The notes under the pieces are model-generated. The model did no database searches. It saw nothing but the letters and a program-made list of their open reading frames with translations, and was not told where the DNA came from. A stretch of DNA of 40,891 bases from NCBI GenBank assembly GCA_038248505.1, contig JBBRXJ010000022.1, positions 1-40,891 on the forward strand. Reading direction: 5' to 3'. How positions within the stretch are numbered: position 1 is the first letter of the stretch; each line of letters begins with the position of its first letter. Shown here piece by piece: positions 1-8,775 of this stretch. Source of the DNA: JBBRXJ01 sp038248505 (lineage in GTDB: Bacteria > Bacteroidota > Bacteroidia > Bacteroidales > JBBRXJ01). Both the position numbers and the translations under genes were made by a program.

Positions 1-159
1 ACGACCTGTTACGCTTTCTCCTTTTTTATAATATTTGCTAAGAACTTTCTCTATAGCCTTCCAATCGATTATTAAATTGATTCGATTGAAGAAATCTTCT
101 TTGATTTTTCTTCCTTGTATTGCCAAATCTGCAAACCCGAAGTTTTGTGTATTTTTCAT
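1..159 (-). CDS. IS5-family transposase, N-terminal fragment
   Basis: This ORF of 53 codons starts at an ATG at 159 and runs off the left edge. It begins MKNTQNFGFADLAIQGRKI, continues with a segment containing FFNRINLIIDW, and ends ...KKGESVTGR. That is the usual start of DDE transposases of the IS5 family, which catalyse cut-and-paste movement of their own element. None of the catalytic Asp/Asp/Glu residues lies in this fragment. Family assignment is by recognition of the N-terminal pattern. Whether the full gene is intact cannot be judged. Confidence 0.8.
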   Translation of the reverse strand, partial: MKNTQNFGFADLAIQGRKIKEDFFNRINLIIDWKAIEKVLSKYYKKGESVTGR

Positions 160-248
160 ACACAAATATAACAAAAAAAACGACTCAATACACTGAAATA
201 CAATTATATATGATATATTTTTATGCTATTTTGCCTTGCAACGGTCTC
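1..248 (-). mobile_element. IS5-family-like insertion sequence, 5' end (cut by window edge)
   Basis: The minus strand begins near 248 with GAGACCGTTGCAAGGCAAAA, which resembles the terminal inverted repeat of IS5-group elements, and leads after about 90 bp into a transposase start at 159. The rest of the element lies beyond the window. The outer boundary is inferred from this end-like motif; no second end is available to confirm it. Confidence 0.55.
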
Positions 249-430
249 TTAGATTGAATTCTATCTTTGATAAAAATAAAAAGGCAAAAACTATATTATG
301 AAAGGGAATTTTATGTGAGTGAAATAACGAATTACCCTTCAACTGAAATGTTTACTGACATTGACACATCATCTTGCGGTAGAAAACTTGATTTTCCAGT
401 TCAGGTATTTAAAAATGTAACGCCTGACAA

Positions 431-784
431 ATTCTACTAGAACGCTGCGATTTACTTGTACTAGATGATTTTGCATTGCAACCACTCGACAATCAAAGCC
501 GTTCTTTTTTAATGGAAATCATTGAAGACCGACATGGAAAAGCATCAATAATTGTAACTTCACAACTTCCCGTGAGTCTTTGGCATGAAGCTATAGGAGA
601 GAAAACAATAGCAGATGCCATCCTAGATCGGATTGTACACGGAGCACATAGAATAGAGTTGATAGGCGCTTCGTTAAGAAAAAAATGGACTAAAACAACA
701 AATGAATTAAATAAAAACTTTTTTTGTATAATGCTAATAGACACAAGAAATATTACGATTGAAATGAAAAGCATTGGGATGTAA
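431..784 (+). pseudogene. istB-like IS21 helper ATPase remnant
   Basis: The open frame starts just after a stop at 425-427. It reads a Walker B-like LLVLDDFALQPLDNQ, then EIIEDRHGKASIIVTSQLP and IADAILDRIVHGAHRIEL, which is the C-terminal half of IstB, the AAA+ helper ATPase of IS21-family transposition. The Walker A half is missing: the upstream 160-430 carries stops in all frames and shows nothing I recognise. No istA is present. After about residue 75 the frame drifts into Lys/Asn-rich, non-IstB sequence. The motif GGGTGGTCAATT near 799-810 resembles IS21 ends. The stretch 785-957 holds nothing else that I can identify. Confidence 0.75.
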
Positions 785-957
785 ATTTAAATGATCCGTG
801 GGTGGTCAATTACATGAGTTTATCCACAATAGCTGCTAACTCAATTGAAAAATTACCTGGAATTGAAGCCTTATAATTTAACTCATTCGAAACTTCAATC
901 TTACTTGAAATCTAGCTAGCAAATAATTTAATGAATATTTTAAATGAAAAGAGAGCC

Positions 958-1653
958 CTAACCCAAATTTGAAATCTTCTCCAAGCGCTTTTTATCGTTT
1001 AATACCACATTTTTGCCATCGAGTTTAATAATACCATCTTTGTTGAATTCAGAGAGGGTGCGAATAACATTTTCAGGCGTCATACTTATCCACTCAGCTA
1101 CTTCCTTACGGCTAACGGGTAGTTCAAAATTATCGGTATGATACAAATAATCGGTAAAATATAAGAGAATATATGCTACTCGGCCTTTGAGGTGGCGTTT
1201 ACGAATCTCCAGATTGGTAAGAATGATTTGGTCGGTTGCTTTGCTCACTCGCTCAATAAGATTTAAACCTATACGGCCATTGGCTTCTGCTGAGTCTTTC
1301 ACTTCATTGAGGGCGAAAACACATGTTGTACTTGCCTCAAGTGCGGTAACGCTATAATTGTATTTATGACCTGAAAAAACGCTCAAAAGACTAACAAAAT
1401 CATAGGGTTTAGAGATGCTTATAATCTGATCATGACTACTATTGTCTTTTCTGTAAAGTTTCACCAACCCTTCTTTAAGATAAATGAACTCACTTATTTC
1501 ACTTCCCTCTTCAATAATGGTGTCTCCTTTTTTATATTTTTTCTCTATTTTTTGCGAACAGGCCGTCTCTAAATCCTCCATCCCATCTGGGCTGAGAAAT
1601 ATTTTTCGCAGCTCACATTTTTCGCAATCGCAATTTTTAAATGAGTATGACAT
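958..1653 (-). CDS. Crp/Fnr-family transcriptional regulator
   Basis: The 231-residue protein has an N-terminal cyclic-nucleotide-binding-type beta barrel (about residues 30-140, with KGDTIIEEG and IYLKEGLVKLYR), a dimerisation helix (about 128-160) and a C-terminal winged helix (about 165-230). The recognition helix TPENVIRTLSEF carries Glu194 and Arg198, the E-x3-R pair that in Crp/Fnr proteins reads TGA/TCA half-sites. The N-terminus is rich in Cys (8, 10 and 13, also 32) and there is a Cys111. This recalls the three N-terminal plus one central cysteine of oxygen-sensing FNR, although the spacing differs, so a 4Fe-4S cluster is only a possibility. The gene stands alone, 43 bp downstream of a lipoprotein gene on the same strand. 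Confidence 0.85.
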   Translation of the reverse strand: MSYSFKNCDCEKCELRKIFLSPDGMEDLETACSQKIEKKYKKGDTIIEEGSEISEFIYLKEGLVKLYRKDNSSHDQIISISKPYDFVSLLSVFSGHKYNYSVTALEASTTCVFALNEVKDSAEANGRIGLNLIERVSKATDQIILTNLEIRKRHLKGRVAYILLYFTDYLYHTDNFELPVSRKEVAEWISMTPENVIRTLSEFNKDGIIKLDGKNVVLNDKKRLEKISNLG

Positions 1654-1696
1654 AGTTTTTATTTATTGTAAGTCTCAGTGGACTTAATTCGTTTTT

Positions 1697-2278
1697 CTAT
1701 TTACACTTTTTCCCGTAATAGCTTTTTTCAAAAATAATAGTATCACTTGCTGATAGCTTAGGAACAGTGGCCCATATCGTTTTTACTGCATACATCATAT
1801 TGTAAGCGCAGCCTGAATCAAACTCAATTCTCACATGAAATTTGTAAGCACTATCAATTGCATCATAATACACTTTATGTTCAGCGGTGTTAATCCAAAC
1901 GCCACCTGCTAACTGTCTGCCAATAAGTGTTTTTGTGCTAAAATTAACAATAGATGGGGTATCGCAATTAAAATAGCTTGTACATGACTTAAATAAATTA
2001 ACGTAACTCGTACTATCATTAATTATATAAGCAGTATCAATCATTGAACAAAATCCATTTGCATCACAAACACAAGGCATACAATCAAATGAATATAAAC
2101 CCGCTACATTTGTAATAGTGTTAAACGAAGGAAATTCATCATAAGCAGAATCGTTGTTTAAAGCATCGGAGTTACGGCGTGATTTGGTATTATCTGAATA
2201 ATTATCCCCGTCGTCATAGAATCCGCGACATGAAGTAATAAGCATTATGGTTAAAGAAAATAGCCAAACGATTTTCAT
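1697..2278 (-). CDS. Lipoprotein of unknown function
   Basis: This 193-residue protein has a lipoprotein signal peptide: MKIVWLFSLTIMLITSC, with lipobox ITSC and Cys17 as the lipidated residue. An acidic, Asn/Asp/Ser-rich linker follows (residues 19-50). The mature part has a Cys cluster (DCMPCVCDANGFC) and several later cysteines, suggesting disulfides outside the cytoplasm. The sequence is otherwise beta-rich and I recognise no domain. It lies 55 bp downstream of cinA on the same strand and could be co-transcribed with it, but nothing ties it to that pathway. Confidence 0.7.
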   Translation of the reverse strand: MKIVWLFSLTIMLITSCRGFYDDGDNYSDNTKSRRNSDALNNDSAYDEFPSFNTITNVAGLYSFDCMPCVCDANGFCSMIDTAYIINDSTSYVNLFKSCTSYFNCDTPSIVNFSTKTLIGRQLAGGVWINTAEHKVYYDAIDSAYKFHVRIEFDSGCAYNMMYAVKTIWATVPKLSASDTIIFEKSYYGKKCK

Positions 2279-2333
2279 TATACTGATTTTAAATTGAATT
2301 TAATTAAAATGCAATAACGCAAGTTACAAAAAA

Positions 2334-3566
2334 TCAATCAATACCCATTAAAACTTTTCGCAGCATATTAAGAGCAGTTATAGAAGCTCTTATGATATTA
2401 CGCTCCCTATTATTTCCAAACAGAAAATGAGTTGATATTGTCTTTTCAGGGGAAGCGATAGCAATCCATACAGTACCCACTGGTTTTTTGTCTGTACCAC
2501 CTCCAGGCCCTGCTATGCCTGAAACCGATATGGCGTAATCGCTTTTAAACTTTTTTCGAACATTTGAAGCCATAATTTCAACGGTCTCCTTGCTCACAGC
2601 ACCATTGTTTAATAAAATTGCCTCAGGTACATCAAGTATGTGTATTTTAACTTCGTTTGCATAAGCAACCACCGATCCTTTAAAATAAGCAGAGCTACCT
2701 TCAACTGATGTTATCATGTGCGCAATATTCCCGCCGGTACAACTTTCAGCAGTAGAGAGACTCAATCCTTTACTTGCAAGCATGTTACCCACAATTTGTT
2801 CAATAGGAATATCTTCATTTCCACAAAAATAATCTTTTACTAATAAAGCTAATTTATTGCTTAATTCATCAGCTATTTTAATGAGAGATTCTTGCTCCGA
2901 TCCACAAAAACTTAGGCGTAGTCGAATATGTCCGGGTGATGGTAAATACGCCAACTTAATTGTTAAAGGCAATTCATTTTCAAAAGCATCTAATTTAATG
3001 GCCAATTCGGATTCCGCAATACCTTGTACAACAATGTTTTTATGAATAATAAAGGGAAGCGTAAAATGCTGTTTAATTTTAGGAAGTACACTTTCTTTCA
3101 TCATCATCTCCATTTCAGAAGGCACGCCAGGCATTGAAACCAAGACTTTGTTGTCATCATCAAACCACATACCTGGAGCGGTACCATGCATATTTCTTAT
3201 AACATTACATGCTTGGGGAACTTCAGCCTGCTTGCGATTAAGCTCATTAAACGTACTAACATATTTCCGCACATCACTTAAAACATCTTCATTAATTACC
3301 ATTACCGTTTTGAAATATTCGCACAATACTTTTTTGGTAATATCATCACGTGTTGGACCTAGACCGCCAGTCATAAGCACTAGTTCGTAATTTTTAAATG
3401 CATTATCTAGTGCATTTTTTATCTCTATTGCTTCATCTTGTACCGAAGTAATTCGGGCAACCTTCACTCCTACTTCATTGAGTGAACGAGCCATCCAAGC
3501 AGAGTTTGTGTCAACTACCTGACCGATTAGAATTTCATCACCGATGGTTATTATTTCACATTGCAT
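2334..3566 (-). CDS. cinA: CinA-family protein (NMN deamidase / ADP-ribose pyrophosphatase related)
   Basis: The protein has 410 residues, the usual length for two-domain CinA. The N-terminal MoCF-binding-like domain (about 1-170) carries ITIGDEILIG and GGLGPTRDD (67-75). The C-terminal CinA/PncC domain (about 250-405) carries STAESCTGG (271-279) and SGIAGPGGGT (349-358), the signature of the nicotinamide-mononucleotide amidohydrolase fold. In the family the C-terminal domain deamidates NMN in the pyridine nucleotide cycle and the N-terminal domain can hydrolyse ADP-ribose. Both motif sets are intact here. The ATG at 3566 puts the conserved start MQCEIITIGDE at the N-terminus, as expected. 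The enzyme is cytoplasmic. It lies on the same strand as pyrD, 100 bp away. Confidence 0.93.
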   Translation of the reverse strand: MQCEIITIGDEILIGQVVDTNSAWMARSLNEVGVKVARITSVQDEAIEIKNALDNAFKNYELVLMTGGLGPTRDDITKKVLCEYFKTVMVINEDVLSDVRKYVSTFNELNRKQAEVPQACNVIRNMHGTAPGMWFDDDNKVLVSMPGVPSEMEMMMKESVLPKIKQHFTLPFIIHKNIVVQGIAESELAIKLDAFENELPLTIKLAYLPSPGHIRLRLSFCGSEQESLIKIADELSNKLALLVKDYFCGNEDIPIEQIVGNMLASKGLSLSTAESCTGGNIAHMITSVEGSSAYFKGSVVAYANEVKIHILDVPEAILLNNGAVSKETVEIMASNVRKKFKSDYAISVSGIAGPGGGTDKKPVGTVWIAIASPEKTISTHFLFGNNRERNIIRASITALNMLRKVLMGID

Positions 3567-3666
3567 TTTGTTTTTTTTAACAATAAGGTCACAATTCCAC
3601 TACTGACATAAAGGAATTATTTAAAGATTAGTTTAATATTTAATGAAGGCAAGCTTATGAATTGTA

Positions 3667-4704
3667 TTAATTTATCTGTTTTTTCAGAATTGCTTTATTA
3701 ATGCGGTTAACAAAGCATGGACCTTCATAGATGAAGCCAGTATAAATCTGAATAAGTGTAGCTCCAGCCTCTAGTTTCTCGAGTGCATCAGCAGTTGACA
3801 TGATACCACCAACACCCATAATGGGAATACTTTTATTTGATTTCTCAGCGATATAACGAATTACTTCTGTGCTTCTTGATGTAAGCGGTTTGCCTGAAAG
3901 ACCACCATCACCAATGCTTTTCACTTGATCAGGCGAGATACTTAAATTCTCTCTACTACGCGTTGTATTTGTAATTACCAAACCATCAGTTCCTGTTTCA
4001 TTAATGATTTCAATAACTTCATCAAGTTGTGCTGTGTTCAAGTCAGGTGCAATTTTTAACAAAACAGGTTTGTGTGTATCTTGTGCATCTCGAATTTTAA
4101 GGAGTCTACCAAGTAATTCAATTAGTTTATCTTTATCTTGAAGTTTATTCAAATCCTTTATATTCGGACAACTTACATTCACCACAAAATAGTCAACATG
4201 CTCATACAAACTCCGAAAACAAAACTCATAATCATCATTTGCCAAATCATTAGGTGTTGAGGTATTTTTGCCAATATTGCCACCAATAACAATTTTGTGG
4301 TGTTTATTTAAATTACGAGCCGCATTCTCAGCACCTTTATTGTTAAATCCCATCCTATTTATTAAAGCTTTATCTTTCACTAAACGAAACAATCGAGGCT
4401 TTGGATTGCCTAATTGTGCTTGAGGTGTAACTGTACCTACTTCAATGAATGAAAATCCAAAAGCCGAAAATTCATTATATATATCCGCATTCTTATCAAA
4501 ACCAGCAGCAAGACCAACAGGATTTTTAAAGCGAATACCACAAAATTCACGTTCAAGACGCGGGTTATTTTTTGAAAAAGCAAAAGAAACAAGCCATTGT
4601 ACACCAGGTATAGCAAAGAGAAAACGTAGTTTCCAAATCAATAAATGATGAACCGTTTCAGGAGATAGCAAGAAAAGTATAGGACGAATAAATCTTTTAT
4701 ACAT
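3667..4704 (-). CDS. pyrD: Dihydroorotate dehydrogenase (quinone), class 2
   Basis: PyrD oxidises dihydroorotate to orotate in de novo pyrimidine synthesis, with FMN as cofactor and membrane quinone as acceptor. The 345-residue length and the N-terminal extension MYKRFIRPILFLLSPETVHH, which forms the membrane-associating helices, identify class 2 rather than the cytosolic class 1. Visible motifs are AAGFDKNA (66-73), NRMGFNNKG (116-124), NVSCPN (176-181, with catalytic Ser178), VITNTT, GLSGKPL and the FMN-phosphate loop GVGGI. No key residue is missing. It is on the same strand as cinA with a 100-bp gap, so co-transcription is possible but not shown. Confidence 0.95.
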   Translation of the reverse strand: MYKRFIRPILFLLSPETVHHLLIWKLRFLFAIPGVQWLVSFAFSKNNPRLEREFCGIRFKNPVGLAAGFDKNADIYNEFSAFGFSFIEVGTVTPQAQLGNPKPRLFRLVKDKALINRMGFNNKGAENAARNLNKHHKIVIGGNIGKNTSTPNDLANDDYEFCFRSLYEHVDYFVVNVSCPNIKDLNKLQDKDKLIELLGRLLKIRDAQDTHKPVLLKIAPDLNTAQLDEVIEIINETGTDGLVITNTTRSRENLSISPDQVKSIGDGGLSGKPLTSRSTEVIRYIAEKSNKSIPIMGVGGIMSTADALEKLEAGATLIQIYTGFIYEGPCFVNRINKAILKKQIN

Positions 4705-4841
4705 GTTTTGTTTTATTAAGATAGATAAGACTATCGTCGCATCATATCAATATTTCATGTAAAAATAGAGGTTTAAAGCTGATATTCAAAATATATAAAA
4801 GGAAATTATATATGAATCAACCGAATAAAAAGGAATGAAGA

Positions 4842-5252
4842 TTATCTTATATATTCATCAAAAGTACCATCCATATACAGTGTAATAACTTTAAATATTG
4901 ATTTATTTGGGTTTATAGCGCTATTAATAGATGGTTTATCAGATTTACTATTTGCTGTAGGTGCTTTTAACGTAAATAAATCTTTGTTTTCAGGTATTTC
5001 ATCTTTACTCTCAACAACATAATCACTTATTTCTTTAGTGTGATTTACATGCATCGAACCTTTTCCCATAATGAGCCAATCAGCATTTATATCAGGGTAG
5101 GCGGTAAGAACTTTTTGTATAAATTCAAAACTAGGATTATTTCGTCCCGATAAAAGATGTGAAATAGAGGATGCCTGTACTCCAATTTTCTCTGCAAAAG
5201 CCGATGAAGCCAGCCTCTGTTCCTCTAACAATTGTAAAATTCTTTCACGCAT
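4842..5252 (-). CDS. XRE-family helix-turn-helix regulator
   Basis: This 136-residue protein has a Cro/CI-type helix-turn-helix at about residues 5-60 (SAFAEKIGVQASSISHLLSG, then RNNPS and INADWLIMGKG). This domain form is common in small Bacteroidota regulators. The C-terminal half (70-136) is polar and low in complexity, and ends in a short beta-like FKVITLYMDGTFDEYI. There is no LexA-type peptidase domain and no membrane segment. A TGTAA-N7-TTACA dyad lies directly upstream of the start codon and a near-match of the TTACA-N2-TGTAA dyad lies inside the first codons, so autoregulation is a reasonable inference. Its targets are unknown. Confidence 0.85.
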   Translation of the reverse strand: MRERILQLLEEQRLASSAFAEKIGVQASSISHLLSGRNNPSFEFIQKVLTAYPDINADWLIMGKGSMHVNHTKEISDYVVESKDEIPENKDLFTLKAPTANSKSDKPSINSAINPNKSIFKVITLYMDGTFDEYIR

Positions 5253-5411
5253 TTGATGTAAATATTAATTACATAATTAAATGATTGCTTTTACAAAATT
5301 ACTAATTAGTCTAAAATAGCTGTGTTAAATGGGCAAAAAGATTTACACATGTAATCAACAACGTCCGCCTAATGAATTACATTTGTATATTTAACTAATT
5401 AACAAATGTAA
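5226..5411. promoter_or_regulatory. Operator-like dyad cluster at the xre start
   Basis: The motif TTACA-N2-TGTAA, a perfect 5+5 dyad, occurs at 5343-5354. One-mismatch copies lie at 5226-5237 (inside the xre start), 5377-5388 and 5400-5411. The last two form a 10-bp inverted repeat (5377-5386 with 5402-5411). At 5257-5273 the half-sites are arranged the other way, TGTAA-N7-TTACA, immediately before the xre ATG. The pattern is seen directly; its use as an operator, with the XRE protein as the likely binder, is inference. Confidence 0.5.
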
Positions 5412-5595
5412 ATAATCATTTACTTTAGCATTAAATTATAAAGTATCTTTAAATAGGTCTTGAATTTGTTTTGTCATAATAAACAAGCTTATAAAAAAAA
5501 ATACTCTTACTAGAATGTCAATATGGATATGTAATGTACAAATTAGGGCTTTTTTTAACGAGAGAAGTCGCTAAAACCTGTTATATGTGGTATTT

Positions 5596-5626
5596 CATTA
5601 CACAAAGCTTAAATTAAGCAGTAATG
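5596..5626. repeat. Two-part inverted repeat (hairpin)
   Basis: CATTAC (5596-5601) pairs with GTAATG (5621-5626), and inside it GCTTAA (5607-5612) pairs with TTAAGC (5614-5619) across a single A. The internal loop is asymmetric (ACAAA against A). It could be an RNA hairpin or a DNA-binding site. No T-run follows directly, so it is not a standard terminator. Confidence 0.45.
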
Positions 5627-5796
5627 ACGAGATTTGTGCTTTAAAAGTATAATTAAGCTGTAAAAAATCAAATGTTTTATATAATGCTATATATCATTAT
5701 ATTAAGTATTGTATTTCATATTCCAAGTTTCGTTAAATGTATCTATATATCTGGTTTAATGTATTATAAAAGCATATTTACACTTAAAAACAGCCT

Positions 5797-5827
5797 TTAA
5801 ATGCTTAAATAGGCATTTAAGCTTAAA
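5797..5827. repeat. Overlapping inverted repeats
   Basis: TTAAATGC (5797-5804) and GCATTTAA (5813-5820) form an 8-bp stem with an 8-base loop. The right arm overlaps the 12-bp palindrome TTTAAGCTTAAA (5816-5827), so two alternative pairings are possible. A related GCTTAA/TTAAGC unit lies at 5607-5619. Function is unknown. Confidence 0.4.
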
Positions 5828-5927
5828 GTAAGGCTTAAATATAATTGTTTAATTAACTAGATATGTGATATATAAAACATGTAAAACTTCTTTTGTTTTC
5901 GAGCTGTCATTATGTCGAAATACATAG

Positions 5928-6005
5928 TTACAAATGTAAATAATACATACAACTGCTAAATTTACTACTGTTTATTTTATCTGTTTACATTTGTAACAAT
6001 TGTAA
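5928..6005. promoter_or_regulatory. Second TTACA-N2-TGTAA dyad cluster
   Basis: Two perfect TTACA-N2-TGTAA dyads lie at 5928-5939 (spacer AA) and 5985-5996 (spacer TT). With their flanks they form a perfect 14-bp inverted repeat (5927-5940 with 5984-5997) across 43 bp. A one-mismatch copy overlaps at 5994-6005. The cluster mirrors the one at the xre end of the same intergenic region, which would allow looping between operators. That is inference. Confidence 0.5.
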
Positions 6006-6198
6006 TCTTAATTGATTTTAAGACCTTAACATAGGCTTGTTTATACAAATAATTGTTGCGCAAAATGCTTTTATTAGAATGAATAAAACACAGCTAAAAT
6101 GGCAATGGGAGAATTTACGTCTTTGAAATAGTATTTTCTGATAGTTTATTTACAATAAAAAAAATTCTACCCTACCTGCATAGATAAATGTTAAACAA

Positions 6199-6225
6199 AA
6201 AAGGATGCCATCTGGGCATCCTTTT
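6199..6225 (-). terminator. Intrinsic terminator of clpC
   Basis: GGATGCC (6203-6209) and GGCATCC (6215-6221) form a perfect 7-bp stem with a 5-base loop, flanked by A-runs and T-runs. On the minus strand the hairpin is followed by six T residues. It lies about 30 bp after the clpC stop codon. Confidence 0.88.
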
Positions 6226-6255
6226 ATATGTATTCGATTAAATCTCATTTATTAA

Positions 6256-8775
6256 TCATACAACGCTGATTGTAGTATCTTTTTTCTCTTCATCATACTC
6301 TACATTAATAGTATTACCAGCTTTAGCCTCTCCTTTAATGATAATTTCAGCTAATGGTTCTTCAATGTATTTCTGAATAACCCGTTTTAATGGACGCGCA
6401 CCAAAGGCAGTATCATAACCTTTATCAGCCATAAATTCTTTTGCTTTTGGCGAAATTACAATTTTGTAGCCTAAAGATTCGATACGACTGTATAGTCCAT
6501 TTAATTCTATATCAATAATATTAACAATATTTTCTTTTGATAATGTATTAAAGAGAATTACATCATCAACACGATTTAGGAACTCAGGCGCAAAGCTTTT
6601 CTTAAGTGCTTTTTGAATAACATCTTTAGCCAATTCATTAGCTTGAGAAACGCGATGGTGAGTGCTAAAGCCAACGCCCGTACCAAAATCAGAAAGTTGA
6701 CGCGTACCAATATTAGAGGTCATTATAATGATGGTGTTTCTAAAATCAACTTTACGTCCAAGGCTATCCGTTAAATGCCCTTCATCTAATACTTGTAAGA
6801 GGATATTATATACATCCGGATGGGCTTTTTCCATCTCATCTAAAAGAACAACCGAATAAGGTTTGTGGCGCACTTTTTCAGTAAGCTGACCACCTTCTTC
6901 GTAACCAACATAACCTGGAGGCGCACCAACTAAACGAGATACGGAGAATTTCTCCATATACTCACTCATATCAATACGAATTAGATTATCGTAACTTTCA
7001 AATAAGTACTTTGCTAAAACCTTTGCCAATTGTGTTTTTCCTACACCAGTAGGGCCAAGGAAAATAAAAGAACCAATCGGTTTATTCGGATCTTTTAGTC
7101 CTGCACGATTGCGTTGAATAGCTTGCACAACCTTGTCAATAGCTTCATCCTGACCAATAACCGTACCCTTTAATTCATCTTTCATTTTTATTAGACGAAT
7201 ACCTTCCGCTTCGGCAATGCGTTGTACTGGCACACCACTCATCATTGCAACAACCGTTGCAACATCTTCAGCAGTAACCGGAACTCTATTTCTATTTAAC
7301 TCTTGTTCCCATTTAGTTTTTTCAGACTCAAGCAAATCGAGGAATTCGCGCTCTTTATCTCTAAAATTTGCAGCTTTTTCAAAGTTTTGATTTTTAACAG
7401 CAAGTATTTTTTCTTTTTTAGTCTCCTCAATCTGCTGTTCAACTTTTAAAATACGTTCTGGGACAACAATATTAGCGATATGTACACGCGAGCCAGCTTC
7501 ATCTAGCGCATCAATAGCTTTATCAGGTAAATGGCGGTCAGTAATATATCGTGATGTTAATTTAACGCATGAAACGATAGCATCATCAGTATAAGCGACG
7601 TTATGATGTTCTTCATAACGTTCTTTAATATTATTTAAAATCTGAATGGTCTCATCTTGACTAGTAGGATTGATGATTACCTTTTGGAAGCGACGTTCCA
7701 AGGCGCCATCTTTTTCAATGTATTGCCTGTATTCATCTAATGTTGTAGCGCCAATGCATTGAATCTCACCACGAGCCAAAGCGGGTTTTAGCATATTTGC
7801 GGCATCAAGCGAACCTGTTGCACCACCAGCTCCAACAATGGTATGTACTTCGTCAATAAATAAAATGACATCATCAGTCTTTGCTAATTCATTTAGTAGG
7901 GCTTTTACACGCTCCTCAAACTGACCACGGTATTTTGTACCAGCAACTAGTGATGCTAAGTCAAGTGTAACAATACGTTTACCAATAAGCGTACGGCTCA
8001 CATGTTTTTTAATGATACGCATGGCTAAACCCTCAGCAATAGCCGATTTACCAACACCAGGATCACCAATTAAAATAGGATTATTTTTTTTGCGACGGCT
8101 TAATATTTGAGCAATACGTTCAATTTCTTTTTCGCGACCTACCACCGGATCCAATCGTCCTTCTTCAGCAGCCTTGGTTAAATCGACACCAAAATTATCA
8201 AGAACAGGGGTATTACTCCCAGTTTTAGCACCTTCTTGATGAAAAGTACCTTTCTCGCCTTGATTACCAAATGGTCCTCGTGGCTCTTCAGAATCATCAT
8301 CCATATCTGAACGATTTTCAATTGTCAGATTCTCTTTACCAGTAAGACTTTCCATCTCAAGACGTACAACATCGTAACTAACTTTGTTTTCTTTCAAGAG
8401 CTGCGTGGCAACATTATTATCGTCTTTCATGATTGCTAGTAGTAAATGACCCGTGTCAATAGTTTCAGTTTTTAGTGTACGAGCCTCTAGATATACAATT
8501 TTAAGAACTTTCTCCGCATTTTTTAGTAATGGTACATTCTCCTCATTTGATATTTTACGGTATTCAGAAGAACGAATTGTACGTTCAATTGTTTCACGAA
8601 TCATCGTTAAGCTCAAGCCAAGCGAAGTAAGAATGTCTATTGCCATTCCTTCACCATCCCTCAGAATTCCTAAAAAAATATGTTCGGTACCAATATATGG
8701 ATTTCCCAATCTTATTGCTTCTTCCTTGCTATAAGACAACACATCCCTTACTCTTTGCGAAAATTTTGCATCCAT
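6256..8775 (-). CDS. clpC: ATP-dependent Clp protease ATP-binding subunit ClpC
   Basis: ClpC is a two-ring AAA+ unfoldase that feeds proteins into the ClpP protease in the cytoplasm. I place the start at the ATG at 8775 (MDAKFSQRVRDVLSYSKEEA), the family's normal beginning, rather than 16 codons upstream; this gives 839 residues. In order it has: the Clp N domain (1-145), Walker A1 GDPGVGKS (237-244), Walker B1 ILFIDEVHT, a coiled middle domain with a UVR-like segment (NQNFEKAANFRDKE), Walker A2 GPTGVGKT, Walker B2 VVLLDEMEKAHPD, and the C-terminal sensor domain (GARPLKRVIQKYIEEPLAE). All nucleotide-binding motifs are intact. It is monocistronic by context, with a terminator just downstream. 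No ctsR or mcsAB genes lie nearby. Confidence 0.95.
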   Translation of the reverse strand: MDAKFSQRVRDVLSYSKEEAIRLGNPYIGTEHIFLGILRDGEGMAIDILTSLGLSLTMIRETIERTIRSSEYRKISNEENVPLLKNAEKVLKIVYLEARTLKTETIDTGHLLLAIMKDDNNVATQLLKENKVSYDVVRLEMESLTGKENLTIENRSDMDDDSEEPRGPFGNQGEKGTFHQEGAKTGSNTPVLDNFGVDLTKAAEEGRLDPVVGREKEIERIAQILSRRKKNNPILIGDPGVGKSAIAEGLAMRIIKKHVSRTLIGKRIVTLDLASLVAGTKYRGQFEERVKALLNELAKTDDVILFIDEVHTIVGAGGATGSLDAANMLKPALARGEIQCIGATTLDEYRQYIEKDGALERRFQKVIINPTSQDETIQILNNIKERYEEHHNVAYTDDAIVSCVKLTSRYITDRHLPDKAIDALDEAGSRVHIANIVVPERILKVEQQIEETKKEKILAVKNQNFEKAANFRDKEREFLDLLESEKTKWEQELNRNRVPVTAEDVATVVAMMSGVPVQRIAEAEGIRLIKMKDELKGTVIGQDEAIDKVVQAIQRNRAGLKDPNKPIGSFIFLGPTGVGKTQLAKVLAKYLFESYDNLIRIDMSEYMEKFSVSRLVGAPPGYVGYEEGGQLTEKVRHKPYSVVLLDEMEKAHPDVYNILLQVLDEGHLTDSLGRKVDFRNTIIIMTSNIGTRQLSDFGTGVGFSTHHRVSQANELAKDVIQKALKKSFAPEFLNRVDDVILFNTLSKENIVNIIDIELNGLYSRIESLGYKIVISPKAKEFMADKGYDTAFGARPLKRVIQKYIEEPLAEIIIKGEAKAGNTINVEYDEEKKDTTISVV

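Larger units (their letters stand above)
5253..6198. other. Long AT-rich region without genes between xre and clpC
   Basis: About 950 bp lie between the xre start and the clpC terminator with no ORF of plausible coding quality on either strand. The stretch is very A+T-rich. It holds two clusters of TTACA-N2-TGTAA dyads near its ends and two hairpin-forming segments between them (5596-5626 and 5797-5827). I see no tRNA, IS end or protein remnant. It could be a complex control region, a small-RNA locus, or both. Confidence 0.6.

Noticed and set aside
1484..1687. Plus-strand ORF over the Fnr-like gene, and similar ORFs over clpC, pyrD, sufB and GH2
   Set aside because: All are shadows of well-supported genes on the other strand, with no domain or signal of their own.
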